Part shown: one piece after another, positions 50,570 through 61,479 of the stretch
Numbering within the stretch: the stretch's first letter is position 1
How the letters are laid out: every line of letters starts with the position of its first letter
DNA from: Papio anubis
Lineage: Eukaryota > Chordata > Mammalia > Primates > Cercopithecidae
Direction of reading: 5' to 3'
NCBI RefSeq assembly: GCF_008728515.1
Contig: NC_044977.1
Coordinates: forward strand, 192,881,526-192,945,525
DNA length: 64,000 nucleotides
Made by a program: the position numbers and the translations under genes
The notes under the pieces: generated by a model
Seen by the model: only the letters and a program-made list of their open reading frames with translations
Told to the model about the DNA's origin: nothing
Databases searched by the model: none

Positions 50570-50878
50570 TTGGCACAGTGCTTCACATCTGTAATCCCAG
50601 CACTTTGGGAGACTGAGGTGGATGGATCACGAGGTCAGGAGTTCAAGACCAGCCTGGCCAATATGGTGAAACCACATCTCTACTAAAAATACAAAAATTA
50701 GCTGGGTGTGGTGGTACACGCCTGTAACTTGGGAGGCTGAGGCAGAAGAATTACTTGAACCCTGGAGGCGGAGGTTTCAGTGAGCCGAGATTGTGTCACT
50801 GCTCTCCAGCCTGGGCAACAGAGAATGACTCCATCTCAAAAAAAAAAAAAAAGAAAAAGAAAAAGAAAAAAAAAGAAA
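50570..50878 (+). mobile_element. Alu
   Basis: Sense Alu 'tttggcacagtgcttcacat' with an A/G-rich tail, immediately followed by another. Confidence 0.93.
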
Positions 50879-51176
50879 GGCCGGCGCAGTGGCTTACGGC
50901 TGTACTTCCAGCACTTTGGGAGGCCGAGACAGGTGGATCACCTGAGGTCTGGAGTTCGAGACTAGCTTTGCTAACGTGGTGAAACCCCATGTCTACTGCA
51001 AATACAAAAAAATTAGCTGGTCGTGGTGGTGGGTGCCTGTAATCCCAGTTACTCGGGAGGCTGAGGCAGGAGACTCGCTTGAACCTGGGGGGCAGAGGTT
51101 GCAGTGAGCTGAGATTGCGCCACTGCACTCCAGCCTGGGCAACAAGAGTGAAACTCCGTCTCAAAAAAAAAAAAAA
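50879..51176 (+). mobile_element. Alu in the tail of its neighbour
   Basis: Sense Alu 'ggccggcgcagtggcttacg' to an A-tail of about 15. 'agacaattt' flanks the pair (50560s and 51180s), so this one probably landed in the first one's tail. Confidence 0.93.
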
Positions 51177-51320
51177 AGAATAGACAATTTACGAATGAGC
51201 CAATAATTTGGTGGAACTTATCTCGTGAGCTAAACCTATTCAGAGTAAGAGTTCCTGGTTTCAGTGCACCTGAGTTAGGGCCAAGGAAGTTTTGTAAGTC
51301 CTATTAAAAAATGTAAATTG

Positions 51321-51600
51321 GCCCAGCATGGTGGCTCATGCCTATAATCTCAGCACTCTGTGAGGCTGAGGTGAGAGGGCCAGCCTGGGCAACATGGTAA
51401 TACCTCATCTCTACTAAAACCCAAAGAAACAAACAAATTAGCTGGGCATTGCACCTGTAGTCCCAGCTACTTGGGAGGCTGAGGCAAGAGGATCACTCAA
51501 GCCCCGGAGGTTGAGGTTGCAGAGAGCAGTGGTCATGCCTCTGTACTCCAGTCTAGGTGGCAGAAAGAGAACCTGTCTCAAAAAAATTAATTAATTAAGA
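51321..51600 (+). mobile_element. older Alu
   Basis: Sense Alu 'ggcccagcatggtggctcat' to 'gtctcaaaaaaattaatt', with a short deletion in the left arm. Confidence 0.9.
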
Positions 51601-52413
51601 AAATAAAAATGTAAGTTGGAGTATCTTTGCTGACGAGAGAGGAAAGTGTCTTAGTTGAGATGGTTTCTCCTCCCGAGAATGTCCACCCCCAGAATCCTGT
51701 GGATACCCTGAGGCTGAGCCCTGCTGGATATCTGTGGGAGACTCTGTTTGGAGTAAACAGCTCCTGCCTCAGGGACAGAGAGAGGGAGGAACAGGAGAAA
51801 CAGCTTGGGAATTCTTCCCTTCATTGTCAAGGCCCCTTAACCTCTGCCACATGGTCTGGAACAATCCTGTGTAGGTCATGGAGGACTTAGGAAGCGGAGT
51901 TTGATTCCCACTGGGCTCTGACATGATTACTTATTTATCGTTCCAACCCTTGGCCATTGGTTAAGCTCTTGCCACGTGCCAGGCCCTGGGCAAGGTGTTT
52001 TAGCCACACTGTGGTTTATAGCTCCGAAAGCCTTATGAGGAAGGAGCTATTATTACGCACACGTGTAACACCACAAAACAGGCTGGAGACAGTCAGTAAC
52101 TTCGTTGCAACTTTAATTTCCCGCCTGAACTTAGCCACACTAGCTCCACATGCTTTGTCTGTCTTGGGGTCTGGTTTTTGTTTTCAGAATAGTGTATATA
52201 ACATATATAAATGGTTTAAAGAATTAGAACATATTTTGTATGCAAATAATTTTTTGATTATGTATGTTAAAATATGTTTGTAGCTTGATTTTTGCTTTCT
52301 TTATGGAATCTTTTAATAAATATCACTGCTGAGTTTTTTAATAGAATAGAATGTATCAATAATCTTCTTGTATGGCTTGCACATTTTATGTCTGATTTTG
52401 AAAATCACTTCCA
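51601..52413. other. unique stretch with a MIR
   Basis: No gene recognised. Antisense MIR at about 51945-52060 ('gccacgtgccaggccctggg', 'atgaggaaggagctattat'). The last 250 bp are AT-rich. Confidence 0.5.
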
Positions 52414-52492
52414 GCCAGGCACGGTGGCTCACATCTGTAATCCCAGCACTTTGTGAGGCTGAGTTCTGTCTCTACTTAAAAACAGAAACAGG
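52414..52492 (+). mobile_element. Alu fragment with internal deletion
   Basis: 'agccaggcacggtggctcac' jumps to 'ctgagttctgtctctactta'. A full Alu starts right behind. Confidence 0.85.
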
Positions 52493-52810
52493 GCCGGGCG
52501 CGGTGGCTCACGTCTGTGATCCCAGCACCTTGGGAGGCGAGGGGATCATGAGGTCGGGGGATCACAAGGTCAGGAGACCATCGAGACCAGCCTGGCCTAC
52601 ATGGTGAAATCCCGTCTCTACTAGAAATACAAAAAATTAGATGTGTGTGGGGGCGGGCGCCTGTCATCCCAGCTACTTGGGAGGCCGAGACTGGAGAATT
52701 GCTTAAACCCACAAGGCGGAGGCTGCAGTGAGCCGAGATCACGCCACTGCACACCAGCCCGGGTGACAGAGCAAGACTACGTCTCAAAAAACAAACACAT
52801 ACAAAAAAAC
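52493..52810 (+). mobile_element. Alu
   Basis: Sense Alu 'gggccgggcgcggtggctca', with a local repeat 'gatcatgaggtcggggga' / 'gatcacaaggtcaggaga'. Confidence 0.93.
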
Positions 52811-53934
52811 TGGAGTCTCTGAGCCTACTGTGGCTCAGGAGGCTGCCCAACTTAAAAAAAAAAAAAAAAAAGTCGGGGGTGGGAAAGGAAAAAATAATTT
52901 CCTATCCCAACGTAATAAGATATTTTTCTATATAGTTTTTTTCTAAAAGGCTTATGGTTTGACCTTTCCCATTCACATCTTTAAATCACCCGGCATTTTA
53001 TTTTTATGTTTGAGGTGATATAGGGAAGATGCTTGTGACATCTATTATACTAAGTCATGGCAATGTTTGTACTCTCTAAACTCACCGGGTACTACACAAA
53101 CAAAGCTTACTTCCTTCAATTCAGTTGTGTAAGCTTTTATTTAGTGTCTGTTGTGGGATTATCTAGAAACAGGGTAGGCCCTCTCTAAGGAAAAAAAAAA
53201 GAAAATTACGGATCGCTAAAGTTTTGAATCATTAATTAGGAATGCACTGTGAAGAGGACGATCACACATTTTCTGGCATCCCGATCTATCATTTTCACAT
53301 AGAAAGAGGCGTATATAGGTTCTGTGGGCCTTTGGGGGTTCCCATTCTCACTTCCTTTCTTATGAGTGTGGTGAGCATTGGTGGGGTGTGGGGGTGAGTC
53401 TCGGGTGAGTCTCAGGTTTTTGTTCTCATTAAATTATGTTACTTTTCTTTCACTGCAGAGATATGCTACGGTCCAGAAATTTTTCTTAAGATCCCACAAT
53501 GATCCTCTACTTTTTCACAAGTAGAGAGCGGTGTTTCAGACTAGTACGGTACCGTGCGGCTAGTTGCTTCTACGATGGCTGTGAACGTGGTTGCAATCAA
53601 CTAGGCCATGTTTGGGTTATGTCAAACAATGGGCTTACCATAAGCCTACCATTGCCACTCCAAGCTGATAGCCTGTCGTGTTTGAATTTGTAAAGACAAC
53701 TAACTTGGGAAGTTCTTTCTCGTCCAATATGAAAAATTCCTTTTATTTAAATCACTGTTGTGTATGTTTAAGCAGAGGTTTTTTTTTTCTTTCTTTTTTT
53801 TTTTTGTTAACCTATAAATACATACAGAGGCTTCTAAAAGGCCTTTGTGGTCCCTGGGGAGCCGTACTCTTAATGCAACAAAAGTGGCACTTGAAATATA
53901 TAATTATTATATGTAAAAAATAGAAAAGGGAACG
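52811..53934. other. unique AT-rich stretch, one exon-like segment
   Basis: About 1.1 kb. At 53435-53459 'ttacttttctttcactgcag' is a strong splice-acceptor look-alike, followed by 200 bp relatively rich in CpG. No coding family recognised; two T-rich runs near 53780. Confidence 0.4.
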
Positions 53935-54112
53935 AAAATTAGCTGGGCATGGTAGCATGCACCTGTAATCCCAGCTATTCAGGAGGCTGAAGCAGGAGAA
54001 TTACTTGAATCAGGGAGGCAGAGGTTGCAGTGAGCCGAGATCAAACCATTGCACTCCAGCCTGGGTGAAAGAGCAAGACTCTGTCTCAAAAAATAAAATA
54101 AAAAATAAAAAA
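53935..54112 (+). mobile_element. Alu right arm
   Basis: Starts 'gaaaattagctgggcatggt' and ends in AAAT units; first half missing. Confidence 0.9.
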
Positions 54113-54211
54113 GGGGAAAAAAGGAATGTGTCCTCATGCCTCTTTCCAGTCAATTCCTACTGCTCCCACTACCCACCTCCTAACCAAAAGGCAACCGTTT
54201 TGCAGCTTGCA

Positions 54212-54305
54212 CTTTTTTTAAAGGCAGAGTCTCTCTCTCAGTGGCACGAACGCAGCTTATTGCAGCCTCAACCTCCTGGGCCCAAGTGACCCACCTTGGC
54301 CTTCA
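54212..54305 (-). mobile_element. degenerate Alu fragment
   Basis: 'aaggcagagtctctctctca' to 'cccaagtgacccaccttggc', an old antisense Alu with deletions. Confidence 0.65.
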
Positions 54306-54602
54306 CCTAGCTGCAACAATCCTTCTTCAAAGGGACTCCGTGGACCTCGGTTTGTGTATCCACAGGTGATGAGGAGGGATGAGACGGGCGGTAAAGATCT
54401 TTCGCTTCCTAGCTCCGATGCTCAAGAGGCCCACGTGGGCAAATAAATATAATGTGCATAAACCTGAAAATATTTTTATAAATAACCAACCAATAGTTCA
54501 TGATGGGTAACTCCAGTAAACAAAAAAGAAAAGAACCACGCAAAGATACTGAGGGAGAGGCACCACAGACCAATAAATCCTTGCAAAAGAAAAGCTGCTT
54601 TG
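54306..54602. other. no recognised feature
   Basis: Short AT-rich unique sequence. Confidence 0.5.
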
Positions 54603-54911
54603 GGCCGGGCTCAGAGGCTCACACCTGTAATCTCAGCACTTTGGGAGGCCAAGGTGGGCTGATCACTGGAGCCTGGGACTTCAAGACCAGCCTGGGAAAC
54701 ATGGTCAAATCCTGTCTCTACAAAAAGATACAAAAAATAAATTAGCAGGGCGGGTGTGGTGGTGTGTGCCTGTGGTCCCAGCTACTCGGGAGGCTGAGGT
54801 GGGAGGATGGCTTGAGCCCAGATGTCGAGGCTGCCAAGATCATGCCACTGCACTCCAGCCTGGGTGAGTGAGACCCTGTCTCAAAAAGAAAAAAGAGAGA
54901 AAAAAGAAAAG
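54603..54911 (+). mobile_element. Alu
   Basis: Sense Alu 'gggccgggctcagaggctca' with a GAAA-type tail. Confidence 0.93.
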
Positions 54912-55204
54912 CCTTTTTTTTTTTGAGATGGAGTCTTGCTCTGTGCCCCAGGCTGGAGTGCAGTGGCGCAATCTCGGCTCACTGCAATCTCTGCCTCCCG
55001 GGTTCACACCATTCTTCTGCCTCAGCCTCCAGAGTAGCTGGGACTACAGGCGCCCGCCACCACGCCCGGCTAATTTTTTGTATGTTTAGTAGAGACGGGG
55101 TTTCACCGTGTTAGCCAGGATGGTCTTAACCTCCTGACCTCGTGATCCACCCGCCTTGGCCTCCCAAAGTGCTGGGATTACAGGCGTGAGCCACCGCGCC
55201 CGGC
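54912..55204 (-). mobile_element. AluY facing the previous Alu
   Basis: Antisense Alu directly tail-to-tail with the sense Alu at 54603; it ends 'gccaccgcgcccggc'. 'gaaaagcc' lies on both sides. The pair could fold as an inverted repeat in RNA. Confidence 0.94.
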
Positions 55205-55711
55205 GAAAAGCCACTTTTTAAATATACTTAATAAACTGTAGTGTAAAAGGATGGTTCATATAATATGCTACTTAAGCAGTAATTGCATTTTAGAGCATAG
55301 ACAAGAAAAGTGGACAAATATGTTATTCTGGTGGGAGGTGAAGCAAATAATAAAATTAAGTTATATCAACATAAAAGCAGTGTGATCTCGGTAACTAGAG
55401 TAGTTTTATGCTTGAAACTCAGCATCCACCATGCATGGCATAAGTTGGAAATCCAGAACATTTCTCCTCTGACAATAGATTACCAGGATGTGCTTGGTCA
55501 ACAGACTCAAGACCAGATTCCTTTAAAAATAAAGATGGAACTTCCAGTGGAGACCGGAGGACAGAGAGCTCTTTCCCCCGAAAAGGCAGCTCCTCTCACT
55601 TGCCCCACAGACCAAAAATATTCTACAGAAAATTGTACCCAAGTAAATAGCTGTTACGACTACGGTTAAAAAAGAAAAGAAAGTTAAAGGTATGTTTAAA
55701 GACACATTCAT
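55205..55711. other. unique stretch with a 119-codon ORF
   Basis: The plus ORF 55310-55669 (MDKYVILVGGEANNKIK...) lies wholly in unique AT-rich DNA. It has no domain I know, and 'taataaaattaag' wording suggests ordinary non-coding DNA. Unassigned. Confidence 0.3.
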
Positions 55712-55846
55712 GCCTGGGCATGGTGTCTCACACCTGTCATCCCAGTGCTTTGGGAGGCCAAGGTGGGAGGATTGCTTGAGGCCGGGAGTTTGAGACTAGC
55801 CTGAGCAACAGAGCAAGACTCCATCTCTACAAAAAATTTAAAAATT
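55712..55846 (+). mobile_element. left Alu monomer
   Basis: 'tgcctgggcatggtgtctca' to 'ctccatctctacaaaaaat'. Confidence 0.88.
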
Positions 55847-55847
55847 C

Positions 55848-56155
55848 GGCCAGCTGCGGTGGCTCACGCCTGTAATCCCAGCACTTTTGGAAGCCAAGGC
55901 GGGCGGATCACGAGGTCGGGAGATCGAGACCATCCTGGCTAACATGGTGAAACTCTGTCTCTACTAAAAATACAAAAAATGAGCCGGGTGTGGTGGCGGG
56001 CACCTGTAATCCCAGCTACTCGGGAGGCTGAGGCAGGAGAATCCCTTAAACCCGGGAGGCGGAGGTTGCAGTGAGCCGAGATTGCACCACTGCACTCCAG
56101 CGTGGGTGACAGAGCAAGACTCCGTCTCAAAAACAAAAAAGAAAAAAAAAAGAAA
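55848..56155 (+). mobile_element. Alu
   Basis: Sense Alu 'ggccagctgcggtggctcac' with an A-rich tail to 56155. Confidence 0.94.
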
Positions 56156-56374
56156 CTCATTATTGTGAATGTTTAAAACCTTGATCAGCTTTGAAGATTT
56201 TGCAGCTTTTCCTACCCAAGCCAGACCCCGGGCTTTCCCCTCTTGCCTAATGTGAGACTTCAGAGGGAAAACAAAAAAGCTCGGCTTTGGCAAAAGTCCT
56301 TTCAGAGTGATGAAAGTTCAATGCCAAGTACTTCTGGGAAGTCTGGTCTGGTTTGTTCCTCTTCAGTCGCTTGT

Positions 56375-56578
56375 GGATTTTTTTTTTTTTTTTGATAGGG
56401 TCTCGCTCTAGGCTGGAGTGCAGTGGCATGATCTTGGCTCACTGCAACCTCTGCCTCCCACCTCAGCCTCCTGAGTAGCTGGGACCACAGGCGCCCACCA
56501 CCACACCAGGCTAATTTCTGTGTTTTTGTCGAGACAGGGTTTCACCGTGTTGCCCAGGCTGGTCTTGGAGTTGTAATC
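56375..56578 (-). mobile_element. Alu, ends cut
   Basis: Antisense Alu 'tttttttgatagggtctcgc' to 'ttgcccaggctggtcttgga'; the left-arm end is absent and a second Alu follows. Confidence 0.9.
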
Positions 56579-56755
56579 TTTTATTTTTTTGAGATGGAGT
56601 TTCGCTGTTCGTTGCCCAGGCTGGAGTGCGCGGGCACGATCTCGGCTCACTGCAACCTCTGCCTCCCGGGTTCAAGCGATTTTCCTGTCTCAGCCTTCTG
56701 AGTAGCTGGGACTACAGGTGTGCGCCACCACACGTGGCTAATTTTTGTATTTTTT
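56579..56755 (-). mobile_element. 5'-truncated Alu
   Basis: Antisense Alu 'ttatttttttgagatggagt' to 'cgtggctaatttttgtattt', where it stops. Confidence 0.9.
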
Positions 56756-57066
56756 CATTTGGGCAGGGCTGAAGTAGGAAGCAAGGATGGGAACTGGTGC
56801 AGGAACGATTAGGATTTCCGTATTTTCTCCCAGTCTCTAACTTTGATCAGTTTCTAGAAATTACCAGGTCTAGATGCATCCCCGAGAAGACAGTGTCCCG
56901 TCAGGGGAACCAGGAGGGTATAAGCCATTGTGGAGAGAAATACATTAGACTGTCAGAGACAGGCCACTTAACAACCTCGCCATACAACTGACAGAGGTTG
57001 GGTGTCTGGGAAGCAGACCAAGAGGGAGATTTGTGACCGGGAAGTTTATTAAAGATGACCTCAGGA
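56756..57066. other. no recognised feature
   Basis: Unique sequence between Alus. Confidence 0.5.
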
Positions 57067-57385
57067 GGCCGGGCACCATGGCTCATGCCTATAATCCCAG
57101 CACTTTGGGAGGCCGAGGTAGGTGAATCACCTGAGGTCAGCTGTTCAAGACCAGCCTGACCAACATGGTGAAACCCCGTCTCTACTAAAAATACAAAATT
57201 AGCTGGGCCTGGTGGCGGGCGCCTGTAATCCCAGCTACTCGGGAGGCTGAGGCAGGAGAATCGCTTGAACCCGGGAGTTGGAGGTTGCAGTGAGCGAAGA
57301 TTGTGCCACTGGGCTCCAGCGTGGGCAGTAAGAGCGAAACTCCGTCCCCCTCCCCTCTCCAAAAGAAAGAAAGAAAGGAAAAAAA
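57067..57385 (+). mobile_element. Alu
   Basis: Sense Alu 'ggccgggcaccatggctcat' with a GAAA-rich tail. Confidence 0.93.
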
Positions 57386-57614
57386 TGCCCTCAGGATTAA
57401 CACCGGTGAGGAGGCAGGGCTGCAGGATTAGGGGACGTTGGCCTGGAGCTCAGGAAACGAAGGCCTCAGCGTCTCTCAGCAGGAGTGACTAGAGCTGGGA
57501 TGGCCGTCAGGAATGCAGCTGTCCCTGGGGGGAGCGTGATCTTGGGTGACGCAGCCTCTTTAGCCTCAGGTGATCCTGGAGAGGGACTTCCTTTGTCCGG
57601 ATATGGTTCATAAT

Positions 57615-57735
57615 CATATGTCTATAACATATGTCCATAATCCCAGCACTTTGGGAGGCCGAGGCGGGAGGATTGCTTGAGCCCAGGAATTTAAGACCAG
57701 CCTGGGCAACATCTCAAAAACAAACAAACAAAAAA
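57615..57735 (+). mobile_element. Alu left-arm fragment
   Basis: 'ccataatcccagcactttgg' to 'cctgggcaacatctcaaaaa'. Confidence 0.85.
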
Positions 57736-57749
57736 ACCCCATAATTGTT

Positions 57750-57862
57750 ATACTAGCTACCATTTACTGAGCGTTGCTATAGGCTGTGTGGCTAATTATT
57801 TTACATAGATCATCTTAATCCTCAGAACAACTCTGTGAAGTAGGTACTGTTTTATGGATAAG
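57750..57862 (-). mobile_element. MIR
   Basis: 'taccatttactgagcgttgc', 'cttaatcctcagaacaactc' and 'tgtgaagtaggtactgtttt' are antisense MIR. Confidence 0.85.
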
Positions 57863-57875
57863 AAAATAGGCTCAG

Positions 57876-58172
57876 CCCGGCGCGGTGGCTCACGCCTGTA
57901 ATCCCAGCACTTTGGGAGGCCAAGGCGGGTGGATCACGAGGTCAGGAGATTGAGACCATCCTGGCTAACACAGTGAAACCCTGTCGCTACTAAAAAATAT
58001 AAAAAACTAGCCGGGCGAGGTGGCGCGCGCCTGTAGTCCCAGCTACTCAGGAGGCTGAGTCAGGAGAATGGCGGGAACCCGGGAGGCGGAGCTTGCAGTG
58101 AGCCGAGATCGCGCCACTGCACTCCAGCCTGGGTGACAGAGCGAGACTCTGTCTCAAAAAAGAAAAAAAAGT
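57876..58172 (+). mobile_element. AluY
   Basis: Sense AluY with 'ctagccgggcgaggtggcgc', monkey-lineage character. Confidence 0.94.
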
Positions 58173-58370
58173 TATTACAAATTGCGTCAAAAATAAGATG
58201 ACCATTAATCAGGAGAAGCCAGACTTTTGTACTGAAACTCTAGGCAAGTTCTCAGGATCACTAGCTTCCAATAATAGCCACTACAATAAGTGCAATATTG
58301 AGTTCCATGTGGCTTTTCATGAGAACTGTTCTCAATGAAGGCGGATTGCATGATGCTAAAGAAGAATTTA

Positions 58371-58503
58371 GGCCGGGCACAGTGGCTCACACCTGTAATC
58401 CCAGCACTTTGGGAGGCCAAGGTGGGTGGACTACTTGAGGCCAGGGGTTTGAGACCAGCCTGGCCAACACGGCAAAACCCCATCTCTACTAAAAATACAA
58501 AAA
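58371..58503 (+). mobile_element. left Alu arm
   Basis: 'ggccgggcacagtggctcac' to 'ctactaaaaatacaaaaatt', then a T run. Confidence 0.9.
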
Positions 58504-58574
58504 TTTTTTTTTTTTTCTGTAAGGTATATAGTGATGTCCTCTCTTTCATTCTTGATGTTCATATATTGAACTTT

Positions 58575-58876
58575 TTCTCTTTTTTTGAGACGGACTCTCA
58601 CTCTGTCACCCAGGCTGGAGTGCAGTGGTGCGATCTCAGCTCACTGCAAGCTTGGCCTCCCGGGTTCACGCCATTCTCCTGCCTCAGCCTCCCGAGTAGC
58701 TGTGACTACAGGCACTACCACCACGCTGGGTAATTTTTTTTGTATTTTTAGTAGAGACGGGATTTCACCGTGTTAGCCAGGATGGTCTTGATCTCCTGAC
58801 CTCATGATCCACCTGCCTCGGCCTCCCAAAGTGCTAAGTGCTGAGATTACAGGCGTTAGCCACCATTCCTGGCCAC
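58575..58876 (-). mobile_element. AluY-like Alu
   Basis: Antisense, 'tttttttgagacggactctc' to 'gccaccattcctggcc'. A short duplication 'gtgctaagtgct' lies near 58832. Confidence 0.93.
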
Positions 58877-58924
58877 TTTTTCTCTTTTTAAAATGGTCAG
58901 TTTAGCAAAACTTTTGTCAATTTT

Positions 58925-59082
58925 TAAAAAAATTGAGACAGGGTCTCACTCTGCCACTCAGGCTGGAGTACAGTGGCTTGACCATCGGTTATTCCTCGGC
59001 TCAAGCAATCCTGCTTCAGCCTCCCAAGCAGCGAGGACTACAGGTTTCCACTATGCCTGACTAATTTTTTAAAATTTTCAGC
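58925..59082 (-). mobile_element. old Alu, first part (interrupted)
   Basis: 'aaaaaattgagacagggtct' to 'ttttttaaaattttcagc'. The remainder is at about 59380-59508. Confidence 0.85.
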
Positions 59083-59379
59083 CAGGCGTGGTGGCTCAGG
59101 CCTGTAATCCCAGCACTTTGGGAGGCTGAGGCGGGCGGATCACGAGGTCAGGAGATCGAGACTATCCTGGCTAACACGGAGAAACCCCGTCACCATTAAA
59201 AATACAAAAAATTACCCGGGCGTGGTGTCAGGCGCCTGTGGTCCCAGCTACTCGGGAGGGTGAGGCAGGAGAATGGCGTGAACCCGGGAGGCGGAGGTTG
59301 CAGTGAGCCGAGATCGTGCCACTGCACTCCAGCCCAGGCAACAGAGCAACACTCCATCTCAAAAAAAAAAAAAAAAAAA
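59083..59379 (+). mobile_element. Alu nested in old antisense Alu
   Basis: Sense Alu 'ccaggcgtggtggctcaggc' with an A-tail of about 19, inserted into the linker of the surrounding Alu. Confidence 0.93.
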
Positions 59380-59508
59380 TTTCCTGTAGAGACTTGGGGG
59401 TCAGGAGTCTTGCTGTGTTGCCCAGGTTGGTGTCTAATTTCTGGCCTCAAGTGATCCTCCCACCCTGGCCTCCCAAAGTGCTAGGATGACAGGTGTGAGC
59501 GCCGGGCG
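59380..59508 (-). mobile_element. old Alu, remaining left arm
   Basis: 'ttcctgtagagacttggggg' to 'acaggtgtgagcgccgggcg'. Confidence 0.85.
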
Positions 59509-59603
59509 CTTTGTCAATGTTGGTGTTTTCAAAGACACAGCTTTCGTTCTCTTGAGTTTCTCTGTACTTTCGTTGTGTTTTCTTTTTAATACTTTTGGTC
59601 TTT

Positions 59604-59957
59604 TTTGAGACAGGGTCTCACTCTGTCACACAGGTTGGATGGAGTGCAGTAGTGTGATTTTGGACATTTGAGACAGAGGTCTCACTCATACTGGAGTTGG
59701 ATGGAGTGTGGGTGATGCGGCTCACTGCAGCCTTGACAACCTGAGGCTCAGAGTGATCCTCCCTACCTCGAGAAGCTCCCTCAGTAGCTGGGATTATGGG
59801 CACGTGCCACTACACCTGGCTAATTTTTGTATTTTTTGTAGGCACAGGGTTTTGTCAAGTTGCCCAAGCTGGTCTCGAACTCATAGGCTCAAGCAATCTT
59901 CCTGCTTTGGTCTCCCAAAGTGCTGGGATTACAGGCATAAACCACCATGTCTGGCCG
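59604..59957 (-). mobile_element. Alu with internal duplication
   Basis: Antisense Alu whose first ~60 bp occur twice: 'gagacagggtctcactctgt' and again 'gagacagaggtctcactcat', each followed by 'ggttggatggagtg' or 'gagttggatggagtg'. Ends 'ccaccatgtctggcc'. Confidence 0.88.
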
Positions 59958-59994
59958 ACTTGCTTTAGAGTTCTCATATGTGTGAACTAACCTG

Positions 59995-60180
59995 TGCACA
60001 CATATAAATATATATACATAACCATCATGTACGTAACACATATACGTGATTCTTGCATAATACATACACACATAAACACATACATGATAATTAGTGTATA
60101 TATACTTATATGTGAGTATATATATACACACAGTTGATGTCTTATATATGTTATATCTTGATAATATAAACAACGTGTGT
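59995..60180. repeat. AT-rich, CATA/TATA simple sequence
   Basis: Imperfect runs of TATACA, CATA and TATATA over about 180 bp. Confidence 0.85.
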
Positions 60181-60289
60181 TTATGATGGCTTCCTGGCTC
60201 CTTGTCCATTCAATCCACTGCAAGTAGTTTCCACAGTTGCTGTTTCCTGCTTCCCTATTAAAACTCCTTACAAGTCCACTTTATCTGGG

Positions 60290-61170
60290 CTCACAGTCAT
60301 CCACTCCTTTCCATTCCTTTCCTTCCATCCCCTTCCATTACCCTACTTCCCTTCCATCCCCTTCAATGCCCAGCACTTCCCTTCCTTCCCCTTCAATGCC
60401 CAGTACTTCCCTTCCACCCTCTTCAGTGCCCAGCACTTCCTTCCTTCCCCTTCAATGCCCACCACTTCCCTTCCACCCCTTCAATGCCCAGCACTTCTCT
60501 TCCCCCCCCTTCAATGCCCAGCACTTCCTTCGCGCCCCAGTACCCAGCGCTTCCCTTCCTTCCTTCAATGCCCAGTCCTTCCTCTTCCTTCCTTCCATCC
60601 TTCCTTCCTTCCTTCCATTCCTTCCTTCCATCCATTCCTTCCTTCCTTCCATCCATTCCTTCCTTCCATCATTCCGGCCTTCCACCCCTTCTTCCTTCCT
60701 TCCTTCCTTCCTTCCTTCCTTCCTTCCCTTCCATTATTCTTCCTTCCTTCCTTCAATGCCAATGCTTCTTCAATCCTTTCGGTGCCCACATCACCCTCTT
60801 CAATGCCAGCCTTCCCGGCTGTTCAGTGCTTGGCCTTCCTTCCACTTATCTTCAGTGCTTGATGCCTTTATTTCATTTCCAACCTTCCTTCCATTCCACT
60901 CCACCCCTTTTCATGCCCTTCCTTCCTTCCTTCCTTCCTTCCTTCCCTTTCCATTCCTTCCATCCATTCCTTCCATTCCTTTTCCATTCCATTCCCTTCC
61001 ACCTTCCTTCCTTCCCTTCCTTCCCTTCCTTCCTTCCCCTTCAATACCCAGCACTTCCCTTCCTTCCCCTTCAATACCCAGCACTTCCCTTCCTTCCCCT
61101 TCAATACCCAGCACTTCCCTTCCACCCCCTTCAATACCCAGCACTTCCCTTCCACTCCCTTGAATGGTAG
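60290..61170. repeat. CTTCC-rich compound minisatellite
   Basis: About 0.88 kb of almost pure C/T-rich units. The outer parts repeat a ~30-bp unit with 'ccccttcaatgcccagcact' (about nine copies at 60355-60570, five at 61040-61165). The centre is CCTT/CCATT microsatellite. Low complexity keeps a 308-codon plus ORF open (60237-61163), rich in Ser, Pro, Leu and Phe. I consider that ORF a composition artefact. Confidence 0.95.
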
Positions 61171-61319
61171 GTCATGATTGTAACATGGTGAGATTCTTAA
61201 TCACAGTCTGCATTCCACCCTGGGACCCCTCCCACTCCCACTTTAACATTTGCATATATTAAGGTTGAAATTTGTGCTGTAGATAAGTTTGTGCTCTATG
61301 GATTTTGTTTGTTTGTTTG
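61171..61319 (-). mobile_element. L1ME-type LINE-1 fragment, first part
   Basis: 'tattaaggttgaaatttgtg' and 'gctgtagataagtttgtgct' read as antisense L1ME 3' region. Continues at 61783. Confidence 0.55.
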
Positions 61320-61470
61320 TTTTGTTTTAGAGACAGGGTTTTGCTCTGTCACGGAGGCTGGAGTGCCGTGGGAGAATCATAGCTCATGAACTTCTGGACT
61401 CAAGGGGTCCTCCTGCTTCACCCTCCTGAGTAGCTGGGACTGTAGGCACATGCCGCTCAGCCAGCTAATG
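61320..61470 (-). mobile_element. old Alu, incomplete
   Basis: Antisense 'tttagagacagggttttgct' to 'gctcagccagctaatgtttt', then a second Alu. Confidence 0.88.
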
Positions 61471-61479
61471 TTTTCTTTG

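Noticed and set aside
60237..61163. 308-codon ORF as a novel Ser/Pro-rich protein gene
   Set aside because: It lies wholly in a C/T-rich tandem array; every forward frame is nearly free of stops for compositional reasons, and there is no start, splice or conservation support.
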